The notes under the pieces were generated by a model. It did not search any database. It saw only the letters and a program-made list of their open reading frames with translations, and was not told the origin of the DNA. From contig DATJHM010000188.1 of NCBI GenBank assembly GCA_035493895.1, forward strand, positions 1 through 43,326: a DNA stretch of 43,326 bases. The letters run 5' to 3'. Origin of the DNA: DATJHM01 sp035493895 (GTDB lineage Bacteria; Chloroflexota; Ktedonobacteria; Ktedonobacterales; Ktedonobacteraceae). The stretch's first letter is position 1. Every line of letters starts with the position of its first letter. The position numbers were made by a program, and so were the translations under genes. Positions 1 through 8,700 of the stretch are shown here, one piece after another.

Positions 1-212
1 CGGCATCAAAACTACACCAGGTACCAAAGGAGGCTCCTTTGGCCCACCATAACAGAGACCATCAGGTGTCCATCTTTTTTTTGCATCATCCCTTGACGCC
101 ACCAAAGAGGGTTTATTGATGCTTCTCAATTCATTTTATGGCATCGACTTAGAGAAAGAAATTGAGAAAAAGTGGCTTTTCCGTCACAAGAGATGAAAAG
201 GAAGTGACAATC
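1..212. other. Left-edge stretch, no assigned gene
   Basis: No gene can be assigned with confidence. A plus-strand frame ends at a TAA at 50-52 and could be the last 16 codons of a gene entering from the left. On the minus strand a frame stays open from about 135 to the edge but shows no good start. A 19-bp dyad at 24-42 (9-bp arms CCAAAGGAG / CTCCTTTGG around one G) is too tight to fold as RNA and resembles a protein-binding palindrome. The rest shows nothing. Confidence 0.4.
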
Positions 213-1862
213 TCACTCTCCATCCTTTGTAACTTGCACTTCCTGGCAAGTTGAGGCGAGCTGCCCGGTCTTGAGCTCGGTGCTACTCACTGGTTGCAGG
301 TAGAGATTAAAACAACTACCTGCGCCGGGCCTGCTCTCCACCTCGACGGTCCCGCCCATGCCCTCGATCCACTGTTTGACCAGGGCGAGACCCAGGCCGG
401 AGCCGCCTCGCTTGCGCATGGGACTATTTTTCGCTTGATAAAAACGGTTCCAGATATAGGGAAGATCCTCGGCGGCAATCCCCTCTCCAGTATCTTTGAC
501 GGTGAAACAAACGCGCTGTTCCGTCTGGGACAACGAAAGCACGATAATGCCTCCGGGAGCGGTATGGCGCTGAGCATTATGTAAGAGATTGCGCAGAGAC
601 TGCTCGAGACGTTGCGGGTCGGCATAGACGACGGCTACTTGCTCTTGAATATCGGCTGTGATCTCGATTTTACTGGCTCGCCAGGCCAGCGGTGCGCTTC
701 CTTCTACGATGTGCTGCACCAGTTGAGCACCCTCGACGGCTTCGCAGTGCAAAGGCAGACGACCCAGCTCTGCGCGCGCCAGCGTGAAAAGCTCTTCAAT
801 GCGCTCTTGAAGCTGCAATGTTTCGCCCTCCATAACCCGAATATCCTGGTACAGTGCACCATGCGAACTCTGGTCCCAATGTTCGAGCGTCGTCTCCAGA
901 TAGCCACGCAGCGTCGCGACCGGCGTACGCAGTTCGTGCGAGACATTAGCAATCAGCTCGCGACGTTCTTGCAACAGGGTCGCAACCCGATCACGTTCGC
1001 TCTGGAGATCGTGCATAGCTCGCTCCAGATCGTGCGCCATGACGTTAAAGTCTGACTGCAACTGCGCAACCTCGTCCTCACCGACCACAGGCACGCGCAC
1101 CTCATAGTCACCCGCACGCAGAGCACTGGTCGCCTTCGCCAGCGTCTGCACCCGGCTCACCGTGCTACGCGTGACATAATACGAGAAGAGCGCCAGGGGC
1201 GGCACCACAATGACGATAGGAATGGCGCTGAGTCCGAGCATCAAGAAGAGAGTAGGAATGAGCTCGAAGATATTCAAGTTACCACGAGGAGTAAGAAAAC
1301 CAATGATCTCGACAAAAATGATCAGTAGACCCATAGTGAACGCAACAATCATCACATGAGCATGGGTAATCGCCCAGCGTAACTCTTTACGCCTGAGCTG
1401 ATCCCAATGTCTGAGCGCAAGTGAAGTGATGCGCACAAAAATAAACCAGCCAGCATCGAGGATATTCAGCAGCAACATCACCCACAGGAAGAGAGGCGAG
1501 CTGACATGGGCCGCATAGGCTGGCAGCATCTTGACCACCACCAGCGTCCCCAGAGTATTCAGTACAATATCCAGGACGAGGAAACTGAGCAGATTGTTCA
1601 GAGCCTGACGGCTGACAATTTTTTTCACTAAGCGCAGGCGGAGAGCAAAGAAGAGCACAACTAATGGATTAACCGTGATGATAATGGTCGGTGCCACAAT
1701 CGGCATCATATGTCGTGCAACATCCAGGCTATAGAGCACAAAAATTAGCAGCCAGACGGCGCACCCTCCACTAGCCGCTTCCAGAATTGCGCGTCTTAAG
1801 CGAGCGGTAAAAAAGAAATGTTGCCATTTCCGCTCATTTCCAGCCGTTAATCCTTTCTGCAT
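213..1862 (-). CDS. Membrane sensor histidine kinase (HAMP-HisKA-HATPase)
   Basis: This is a two-component sensor kinase that autophosphorylates on His and passes phosphate to an unseen response regulator. About six hydrophobic segments lie between residues 31 and 228, with almost no extracellular loop, suggesting membrane-embedded sensing. A HAMP linker spans about 225-285. The H-box SHELRTP has its phosphoacceptor at H309, followed by an N-box (LRNLLHNAQRH), the G1 box DTGEGI and the G2 box GSGLGLALV. The 549-residue length is normal. The ATG is preceded by GGAG ten bases upstream. The gene is divergent from the NUDIX gene and no response regulator is visible within the window, so it is either an orphan or its partner lies to the left. 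The class is certain, the signal unknown. Confidence 0.93.
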   Translation of the reverse strand: MQKGLTAGNERKWQHFFFTARLRRAILEAASGGCAVWLLIFVLYSLDVARHMMPIVAPTIIITVNPLVVLFFALRLRLVKKIVSRQALNNLLSFLVLDIVLNTLGTLVVVKMLPAYAAHVSSPLFLWVMLLLNILDAGWFIFVRITSLALRHWDQLRRKELRWAITHAHVMIVAFTMGLLIIFVEIIGFLTPRGNLNIFELIPTLFLMLGLSAIPIVIVVPPLALFSYYVTRSTVSRVQTLAKATSALRAGDYEVRVPVVGEDEVAQLQSDFNVMAHDLERAMHDLQSERDRVATLLQERRELIANVSHELRTPVATLRGYLETTLEHWDQSSHGALYQDIRVMEGETLQLQERIEELFTLARAELGRLPLHCEAVEGAQLVQHIVEGSAPLAWRASKIEITADIQEQVAVVYADPQRLEQSLRNLLHNAQRHTAPGGIIVLSLSQTEQRVCFTVKDTGEGIAAEDLPYIWNRFYQAKNSPMRKRGGSGLGLALVKQWIEGMGGTVEVESRPGAGSCFNLYLQPVSSTELKTGQLASTCQEVQVTKDGE

Positions 1863-2120
1863 GCTTCTATTACTCCATTATACCTATTTTATAGACTATC
1901 AGATACTTTCAAATTCGATGTATAGATCAAGAGTGTCTACTTTTTCTTTTCGCGATTGCGACATTTCTGAGACATGTCTATGATATGACTGCGACAGGGA
2001 CGGTTTATGCTTATCTATAGAAAAGGCAATGAAATTTAGATGCGCGACGCGCAGTGAAAACCATTACCCTGACTATTTCTCAAGTATACGTCATCACAAA
2101 TACAAGAACGAGGGATCACT

Positions 2121-2624
2121 ATGTTGTACGCTTTGCTTAAACGTTGTGTATGTCTCTTTTTCAATACGCTCAACTGGCTGCTGGGTGGCAAATTGCCGCC
2201 CTTTGGAAGCGCGGCAGTCGTGGTAGAAGAGAATGATCACTATCTGGTTGTGGAATTGCCAGGCAAGCTCACTGTCTTTCCAGGCGGTTTTATGAACTGG
2301 CGTGAGATGCCACGGGAGGCAGCCGAACGAGAAGGACGTGAAGAAACGGGTTTGATTGTACAAACTGACGATCTCATTAGCCACTATCCAATGGCAAGCC
2401 AGGACTGGGGTACGATGAGCACGATCAGTTTTGTCTTCCATGCGCGAGTCATCGGCGGAAAACTGCAAAATAATATCGAAGGGCGTCCCCACTGGCTATC
2501 TGAACAGGAGTTGCGCACGCGCATGAAGGGGCTGAGTCTGACCATACTGGACGACTATCTCCGTTATCGCGAACAACAGCGACTGCTCAACGCAAAGACG
2601 CAAATACTGGTCGGAGTCTCTTAA
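2121..2624 (+). CDS. NUDIX hydrolase with hydrophobic N-terminus
   Basis: NUDIX enzymes hydrolyse nucleoside diphosphates linked to another moiety, using Mg2+ held by the Nudix helix. The box is complete: G56-x5-E62-x7-R70E71-x2-E74E75-x-G77-L78, except that the usual hydrophobic residue after RE is Gly. Residues 1-22 are unusually hydrophobic and aromatic and could tether the enzyme to the membrane. The start is supported by GAGGG eight bases upstream. The gene is 167 residues, the usual size for a single-domain family member. It stands alone, divergent from the kinase gene to its left, and 119 bases before the next gene. The substrate cannot be predicted. Confidence 0.88.
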   Translation: MLYALLKRCVCLFFNTLNWLLGGKLPPFGSAAVVVEENDHYLVVELPGKLTVFPGGFMNWREMPREAAEREGREETGLIVQTDDLISHYPMASQDWGTMSTISFVFHARVIGGKLQNNIEGRPHWLSEQELRTRMKGLSLTILDDYLRYREQQRLLNAKTQILVGVS

Positions 2625-2743
2625 CAGGCTCTGGCCTTTCTTCTGCGATACAAAAGGCCCAGATTGATATCCGTAAATTGCCCGCCTCTCTCCCCCTATG
2701 CTATACTGCCTTCTGAGTAGTTAAGCGAAGGGAGAGGTTACGT

Positions 2744-3322
2744 ATGACACAAGGCACCACAGATTCTGCAAACTTTCAGAATCCATTTGTTATCGGTGAA
2801 CGTTTGTATCTCCGGCCTCTAGAGCCAGCGCAAGATAATCACCTCTATTCTACCTGGCTCAACAATGAAGATATTCGCCGCTGGTTCTCCGTCTACCCCA
2901 CCAGCGACGCACGCGGCAAGGAGCGGCTGGAGAATTTATATAAAGATTTTCGGCATATTCTCTTCGGCGTGGTACTGAAAAGCGACAATACACTGATTGG
3001 TCTCGTGGGCCTGAAAGACATCAATGTGCTCAACCAGAGCGCTGAATTTTATGTTATTATTGGCGACCCTGCGGCCTGGGGCAAGGGCTATGGGACAGAA
3101 GCCACGAAATTAATGGTCCGCTACGGTTTTATGGAATTGAACCTGAATCGCATTCAGACGCAAGATATGGACGAGAATATCGGCGGTCAGCGTGCGGACG
3201 AAAAGGCGGGCTTTAAGTATGAAGGCACGCTGCGTGAGGTCATTCCCCGCTTTGGCAAATTTCACGACGTCCGCGTGTATAGTCTGCTCCGCCACGAATA
3301 TTTAGAGAGCTTAGGAAAATGA
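2744..3322 (+). CDS. GNAT N-acetyltransferase, RimJ/RimL type
   Basis: This is an acetyl-CoA-dependent N-acyltransferase of the RimJ/RimL-like GNAT group. It opens with the typical GERLYLRPLEPAQ segment and contains the acetyl-CoA loop GKGYGTEA, preceded by the IIGDPAAWG strand usual in this group, then the ARADEKAGFKYEGTLRE-like C-terminal strand region. It has 192 residues, a normal size. A GGGAGAGG ribosome binding site precedes the ATG. The last base pairs overlap the start of the next FemAB gene in an ATGA, so the two are translationally coupled. That coupling suggests a role in cell-wall or peptide acylation with the FemAB pair, which is inference only. Confidence 0.88.
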   Translation: MTQGTTDSANFQNPFVIGERLYLRPLEPAQDNHLYSTWLNNEDIRRWFSVYPTSDARGKERLENLYKDFRHILFGVVLKSDNTLIGLVGLKDINVLNQSAEFYVIIGDPAAWGKGYGTEATKLMVRYGFMELNLNRIQTQDMDENIGGQRADEKAGFKYEGTLREVIPRFGKFHDVRVYSLLRHEYLESLGK

Positions 3323-4473
3323 GTATTGCCATCCAGGAAATTACCGATCGCGAGCAGTGGAATGCCTTCCTGGTGCGACAGCCGCGTGGTCACCTGCTTC
3401 AATCATTTGAGTGGGGTGAGCTGAACAAGTACCTGGGAGGAAGGATCTATCGTCTGGGTGCCCTGCAAGATGGAGAATTGATTGGAGTCATGCTGCTCAC
3501 AGTCGCGCCAGTGCCACTGCCAGCATCTATACCTGGAGTGCACCTCAACTGGCTCTATAGCGTACGCGGACCCACGGTCGAGCGTCCCGATTCTCCCGCT
3601 CTGCCAGCGCTGATCGAGCATGCACACAGTCTGGCGCGCCGGGAGCATGCCGTGGTTCTGCGCGTCGAGCCCAATATTGCCGATGATGATCCCAACGAGC
3701 ATGTCTGGCTGGCCGCCTACCATAAGCTCGGATTTCGCAGCAATCCGGTCTCAGTTCATGGTCGCCGTAGCTGGGTACTCGATATTCGTCCGAGCGCAGA
3801 GCAGCTTCTGGCGAACTTCAAAATGACATGGCGTCAAAACGTACGCGCTGCCGAGCGCAAAGGGGTTGTCATTCGCGAGGCAAACGGCGATGCCGATTTC
3901 GATACCTACTATGAGCTACTCAAAGTGACCAGCGAGCGCGACGATTTTTTTATTCACAATCAGGCCTATAATAAGGAGATCCTGCGCCTCTTCGCAAGCA
4001 AAGGGGATGCGGTGCTCTTTCTCGCTGAACACGAGGGTGAAGCGATTGCGGCCAAGATATTGATCCGTTTCGGCGATTGGTGCTGGGATATGTTTGGGGC
4101 TTCGGCAAACCATAAACGTAACCTGAAACCGACCTATCTACTGCAATATCGCTGCTTCCTCTGGGCCAAGGCGCATAACTGCTCCTATTTTGATTTCCGC
4201 ACCATTCCAGAGATCCTGGAACCAGGTGAGGAGATGTGGGGCGTATATGAATATAAGAAAGGCTATGATGGCTTTTCGCGCCTGAATATGCCCACGCAGG
4301 ATTATGTATATCGCCCGTTGATCTACCAGGCGTGGCGTACGATGGTGGACTATCGACGCGCGCAACGTCATAAAGAACGCCAGAAGGTCGAGATGGAGCG
4401 TGCTGCTCGAGGGAAGGCTACGGCGACACAACCAGGCACAGCGAATGTAGAAAATACAAAAAGTGTGAAGTGA
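3319..4473 (+). CDS. FemAB-family peptidoglycan aminoacyltransferase (first of pair)
   Basis: FemABX proteins use aminoacyl-tRNA to add amino acids to the lipid II stem peptide and so build interpeptide bridges at the cytoplasmic face of the membrane. Two GNAT-like halves are visible. The first carries LLQSFEWGELNKYLG near residue 25; the second contains the RQNVRAAERKGV segment and the family ending DFRTIPE...MWGVYEYKKGYDGF. The protein has 384 residues, slightly short of Staphylococcus FemA because the helical arm is absent, as in many FemX-like members. It overlaps the GNAT gene by ATGA and the next paralogue by GTGA or 11 bases of spacing. The C-terminus is a charged, disordered tail. Which amino acid it transfers is unknown. 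Confidence 0.87.
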   Translation: MSIAIQEITDREQWNAFLVRQPRGHLLQSFEWGELNKYLGGRIYRLGALQDGELIGVMLLTVAPVPLPASIPGVHLNWLYSVRGPTVERPDSPALPALIEHAHSLARREHAVVLRVEPNIADDDPNEHVWLAAYHKLGFRSNPVSVHGRRSWVLDIRPSAEQLLANFKMTWRQNVRAAERKGVVIREANGDADFDTYYELLKVTSERDDFFIHNQAYNKEILRLFASKGDAVLFLAEHEGEAIAAKILIRFGDWCWDMFGASANHKRNLKPTYLLQYRCFLWAKAHNCSYFDFRTIPEILEPGEEMWGVYEYKKGYDGFSRLNMPTQDYVYRPLIYQAWRTMVDYRRAQRHKERQKVEMERAARGKATATQPGTANVENTKSVK

Positions 4474-4484
4474 GGATTGCAAGT

Positions 4485-5564
4485 ATGGAGGCTCGGATTA
4501 TCACTGATCGCCAGCAATGGGATGATTTTGTGGCAGCATCTGCCTGCTGTAATATCACGCAGTCGTTTGAATGGGGCGAACTCTCACCTCATCTTGACGC
4601 GACTGAGGCCCTGCCAGTTGGAGTAGTTGATCATACAGGGAAGCTCTGCGCGGCTATTCTCGTCCTGGTAATGCCAGCGCCTGTGCTCAAGCGGCCCTAT
4701 TTTTACGCGCCCCGTGGCCCGGTGACCGACGATCCTGGCTCGCCTGCGATGACCATCCTGCTCAACTTTCTCAAAGCAGAGGCCCGCAAGCGTGGTGCGT
4801 TTATGCTCAAGGTCGAACCCAGCGTTGCGCATGACGATATTCCCTGGCAGCAAGCCCTGAAACATTTCGGCTTTCGCATCAATCCCTATTCCACGCACAT
4901 TCAACACGAATGGGTACTGGACATCCGTCCTGATGAGAAAACGCTGCTGGCAAATATGAAAGAGAAATGGCGCTACAATATTCGCCTGGCTGCGCGCAAA
5001 GGCATCACGATTCGGCGCGGTGGTCTGGAAGATATTGATGCTTTCTACCGTCTTTACGAAACAACCAGCGATCGCGACCAGTTTGCGATCAATAGTAAAT
5101 CCTATTATCAGGATATTCTGCGCCTCTTCAGCGAGGGCGATCGGGCGGCACTCTTTTTTGCAGAGTACGAGGGCAAGCCAGTTTCGGCGACGATGGTCAT
5201 GACGCTGGGGCATTGGAGCTGGTATATGTTCGGAGCCTCTTCCAATGAACATCGCGAACGTATGCCCAATCATCTGTTACAGTGGACGGGTATGCAATGG
5301 GCGAAAGAAAAAGGCTGCTGGTACTACAATTTCCGAGGCATTCCCAATGTGCTGGAAGAGGGTCAGGAACTCTGGGGCGTCTATCTTTTCAAACGCGGCT
5401 TCAACGGCTTTCCGATGCGCTCGTTAGAAACGCATGATCTCGTCTATCAACCGCTGTTCTATGAGGCATACCGTAAATTGCTGGACGTGAAGCGCTGGCG
5501 AGATGCGCGACGGCAGGCAAAGATGGAGGCAGAACATAGCACAACGGCGAGAAATGCCCTGTAA
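4485..5564 (+). CDS. FemAB-family peptidoglycan aminoacyltransferase (second of pair)
   Basis: This is a paralogue of the preceding gene and matches it end to end: QSFEWGEL near the start, WRYNIRLAARKGI in the middle, and FRGIPNVLEEGQELWGVYLFKRGFNGF towards the end. I take ATG 4485 (359 residues). A GTG at 4470 overlapping the upstream stop would also be open, but the ATG has GAGG nine bases upstream and aligns with the paralogue's N-terminus. FemAB proteins often occur as pairs that act in sequence on the bridge peptide, so the tandem probably adds two residues. A hairpin after the stop (5689-5713) separates it from the convergent TPR gene. Confidence 0.87.
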   Translation: MEARIITDRQQWDDFVAASACCNITQSFEWGELSPHLDATEALPVGVVDHTGKLCAAILVLVMPAPVLKRPYFYAPRGPVTDDPGSPAMTILLNFLKAEARKRGAFMLKVEPSVAHDDIPWQQALKHFGFRINPYSTHIQHEWVLDIRPDEKTLLANMKEKWRYNIRLAARKGITIRRGGLEDIDAFYRLYETTSDRDQFAINSKSYYQDILRLFSEGDRAALFFAEYEGKPVSATMVMTLGHWSWYMFGASSNEHRERMPNHLLQWTGMQWAKEKGCWYYNFRGIPNVLEEGQELWGVYLFKRGFNGFPMRSLETHDLVYQPLFYEAYRKLLDVKRWRDARRQAKMEAEHSTTARNAL

Positions 5565-5688
5565 TCGTCCCGCGACACCGAGATCAATCCTCGCGCATAC
5601 CTCTCCATAGAGGACGCAATTCGCCTCTGTCCAGAAAAGGACACAACCAGGGATGAGTTGCGCTCTCTGCAATGATTCCAGGATACGT

Positions 5689-5713
5689 ATTGGGCGGTTG
5701 AACGCCGCCCAAT
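5689..5713. terminator. Hairpin between convergent genes
   Basis: Perfect 9-bp inverted repeat ATTGGGCGG / CCGCCCAAT with a 7-base loop, placed between the stop of the second FemAB gene and the stop of the TPR gene. There is no U-tract on either side, so it may stop transcription poorly on its own or serve as a bidirectional mRNA-end structure. Confidence 0.6.
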
Positions 5714-5722
5714 CGTAATGCG

Positions 5723-8700
5723 TTATCGGGTCCGCAATTCCTGCAACATCATCAGGCGATCGCGGGCAACCGAGCTACCAGGATTGACCTTCGCCAGGTT
5801 GCGATAGACGCGACTGGCCTGCTCATATTCTCCAACCGATTGATAGGTCTGGCCGAGCATATCATAGGCTTCGAAGTTGTTGCGATCAATCGTGATAAGC
5901 TGCTGTAATGCCGCCACGGCTTCCTTGATCTGCTGCGTATCAAAGTAGTGGCGGGCCATGATGCTCTGATAACGCGCTCCCTCCTGGTTTTTGCCAAGTT
6001 GGAGACAGAAGCCGACAATCTCGCGGAAGAGATCCATCGCCTCAGGCTTCAAATCGGCAGCGCGACAGAGATTGGTCAGCGCCTCCTCATAGTCGCCCAT
6101 ATCTGAATAGACCGTACCGATACGTTGAATCGCATCGCCAGCATCTTCGAGCTTATTGAGGCGCAGATAAATCTCTGCCAGCAGACGCAACTCGGCAATA
6201 CCTTCATCCAACAAGCCGCGAGCGATATAGATATCCGCCAGTTCATTGTGAGCGCGTGGATCTTGCGGTGCCATGCGTACCATTTCGTTCAGCACATTGA
6301 TCGCGTTATCAATCTGGCGGCTCGAGCGATAGTGGCGTACCAGATCAGAATACTCGCGCAACGTGCCATCCACATCATGCTGACGAGACGAAATTTCAGC
6401 CAACGTCGAGGATATTTCATTCTGCTCAGGTCGATTCTGCTTCACCTGACGCATAATAGCCTGCATCTGATCCTGACGCCCGGTCCGTCCATACGCTTTC
6501 GCCAGTAACAGCGAGATCTCTCCCTCGGGAGCCTGATGCTCTTCGCCCTCTTCACGTGGACGGGCGGCCCAGATAGTCGGATCGATACTTGCGGGTGAGC
6601 GACGTACCACCTGCAAGGCATGCTCAAACTGTTGAATCGCCGCCTCAGGTTTTCCCTGTGACAGGAAGCTCTGCGCGGCACCGACTCGCGCCAGCACTTC
6701 CACTGCGCTATCGCGCATCGCTTGAAGATACGCATCAATAGCACGATCAAACATACCTGCTTGATGATAGATCAGAGCGAGCGAGAAGTGGACATCCGCG
6801 TTATTTGGATAGATCTCAGCCGCCTGCGCATATTCGCGGATCACAGCGTCCGCGTGCTTCTGACCTTCTCCACGCAACTGCCAGCGAATGCGCGAGAGCA
6901 CTTCCAGCGTCGTACCACGCGAGGCGCTCACGCCCGTGATCATCGCCACATGCCAGCGCACAAGAGCCGTCAGGTTGCGTGGGTCCACCTGCAACACGCG
7001 CTGATATTCGGCGACCGCCTGTTGCGTGCGTCCCAACTTTTGCAGGGCCAGAGCGTAATTCAAACGCGTCGGGACACTGGTCGGGCTCTCCTGAAGCGCC
7101 TGCTCCAGTTCCGTCAGAGCACGATCCATATAGCCCAGACGCAGATATGCTTCCGCGCCCAGCGTACGCTCGCGCAACAGATCTTCTTTATCACCCTGCG
7201 TGGAAAGCAGATTAATCAGGCGCATGCGATACGTCAGATTGTTTGGTTCCAGTTGCAGAATACGCCGATAGGTGGCAATGGCGTCATCGATGCGCCCGTT
7301 GACAATGTAGGTATCGACCAGAATTGCATATTTGGTAATGGCCTGCTCCACTTTCCCCTGACGTACATAGATCTCACAGAGAATCTGATGAACGTCGAGA
7401 TACTGTGGCGCGATATCAATGACACGCAGGCATTCTTCTGTTGCCGAAGTAAGCAAGCCATGATCGATATATTTCTGAATATCCTGCATGGAGCGGATCA
7501 CCTGAGGCCGAATTGTCTCAGGCAATGAAGCAGTACTGGCCAGAACCGCGTCGGCCGCCTGACGAAGCCCATCATCGCGCCCACCGGCCATCTGGCTCAG
7601 AAGATCTTCTATACCCGCCCTGGTTTCTGGTACCTGCCTCGGTGTAGCCGGTACGGATGGGTAGCCTAACTCTGGCGGCAAAACCGGAACTTGCGCAGAG
7701 GCCTGCTGCACGGGCGCTACCGGTGGCGGAACGGGCTGCACCGGTGACTGTTGCACTGGCGCTACCGGCGACTGTTGGACCGGGGCTTGTGGCACCGGCT
7801 GCACTGGCTGCACTGGAGCCTGCTGCATTGGCGCTACTGGGGCTTGCTGCACCGGCTGCGCTGGAGCCTGCTGCACCGGTGATTGTTGAACTGGAGCCTG
7901 TGGCACCGGCTGCACTGGAGCCTGCTGCACTGGCTGCACCGGGGCCTGCTGCACCGGCTGCGCCGGGGCTTGCTGCACTGGCTGCGCTGGAGCCTGCTGC
8001 ACTGGCTGCGCTGGAGCCTGCTGCACCGGGGCCTGCGGTCTTGCCAGCATTGTCTGCTCGGCCATCATCGCGGCCAGTTGCTCTGGCGACAGGGACTGCG
8101 TCGTGCCGACCTTGTTGACCTCTTCTACTAACCAGGCCGGTTGTGCTGGCTGAGCTGGTGGCGGCTGCACGGGCGGAGCCGGTGGCTGTATTGGTGGAGG
8201 TGCCACGGGATTAAACATCATCGTCTGCGCCTGCTCAATAGCAGCTTGCTCGGGGAAAGGCATATTTTGCGCGGGCGGCGGTGTCGGTTTATTGTTTGCA
8301 ACCTTCGTCTTATCCGAATCGCTCAGGATACCTGTGAGCCAGTCAGGCAGCTCACCAACCGAGCTATTTGTATTCGGCACAGACGGTGGGGGAGCGGGAG
8401 GCATCGACTGAGCACTAAAAGCCATCGTTGCCGCCTCAGCAATAGAGGATTGCTGCATTCCTGGTGGCATTTGCGACATCTGGTCTGGACGCTGCACCAC
8501 AGGAGGCGTATTCACACGGTTGGGGACAGGTCCAGGCGCAGGTGCACTTTGCGCCTGCTGTAACATAAATTCTACCTGAGCGACCTTATCATTCCAGCCG
8601 CGACTGCGTAAAAACCCGAGCAGTGCATTATAGACCGTCAGCGCCTGCTCCTGTTCGCCTAATAAGCGATGAGCCTCGGCCGCCTCCTGACAGAGTTGCA

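Noticed and set aside
4584..5273. Minus-strand 229-codon frame under the second FemAB gene
   Set aside because: Antisense shadow; the FemAB reading has conserved blocks throughout.
6722..7528. Long plus-strand frame opposite the TPR gene
   Set aside because: Mirror of a long TPR coding region on the minus strand; no ribosome binding site or family resemblance.
7657..8563. Plus-strand Ala/Leu/Pro and Trp/Leu/Arg-rich frames
   Set aside because: Complements of the repeat linker in the TPR gene, so composition is an artefact of the minisatellite.
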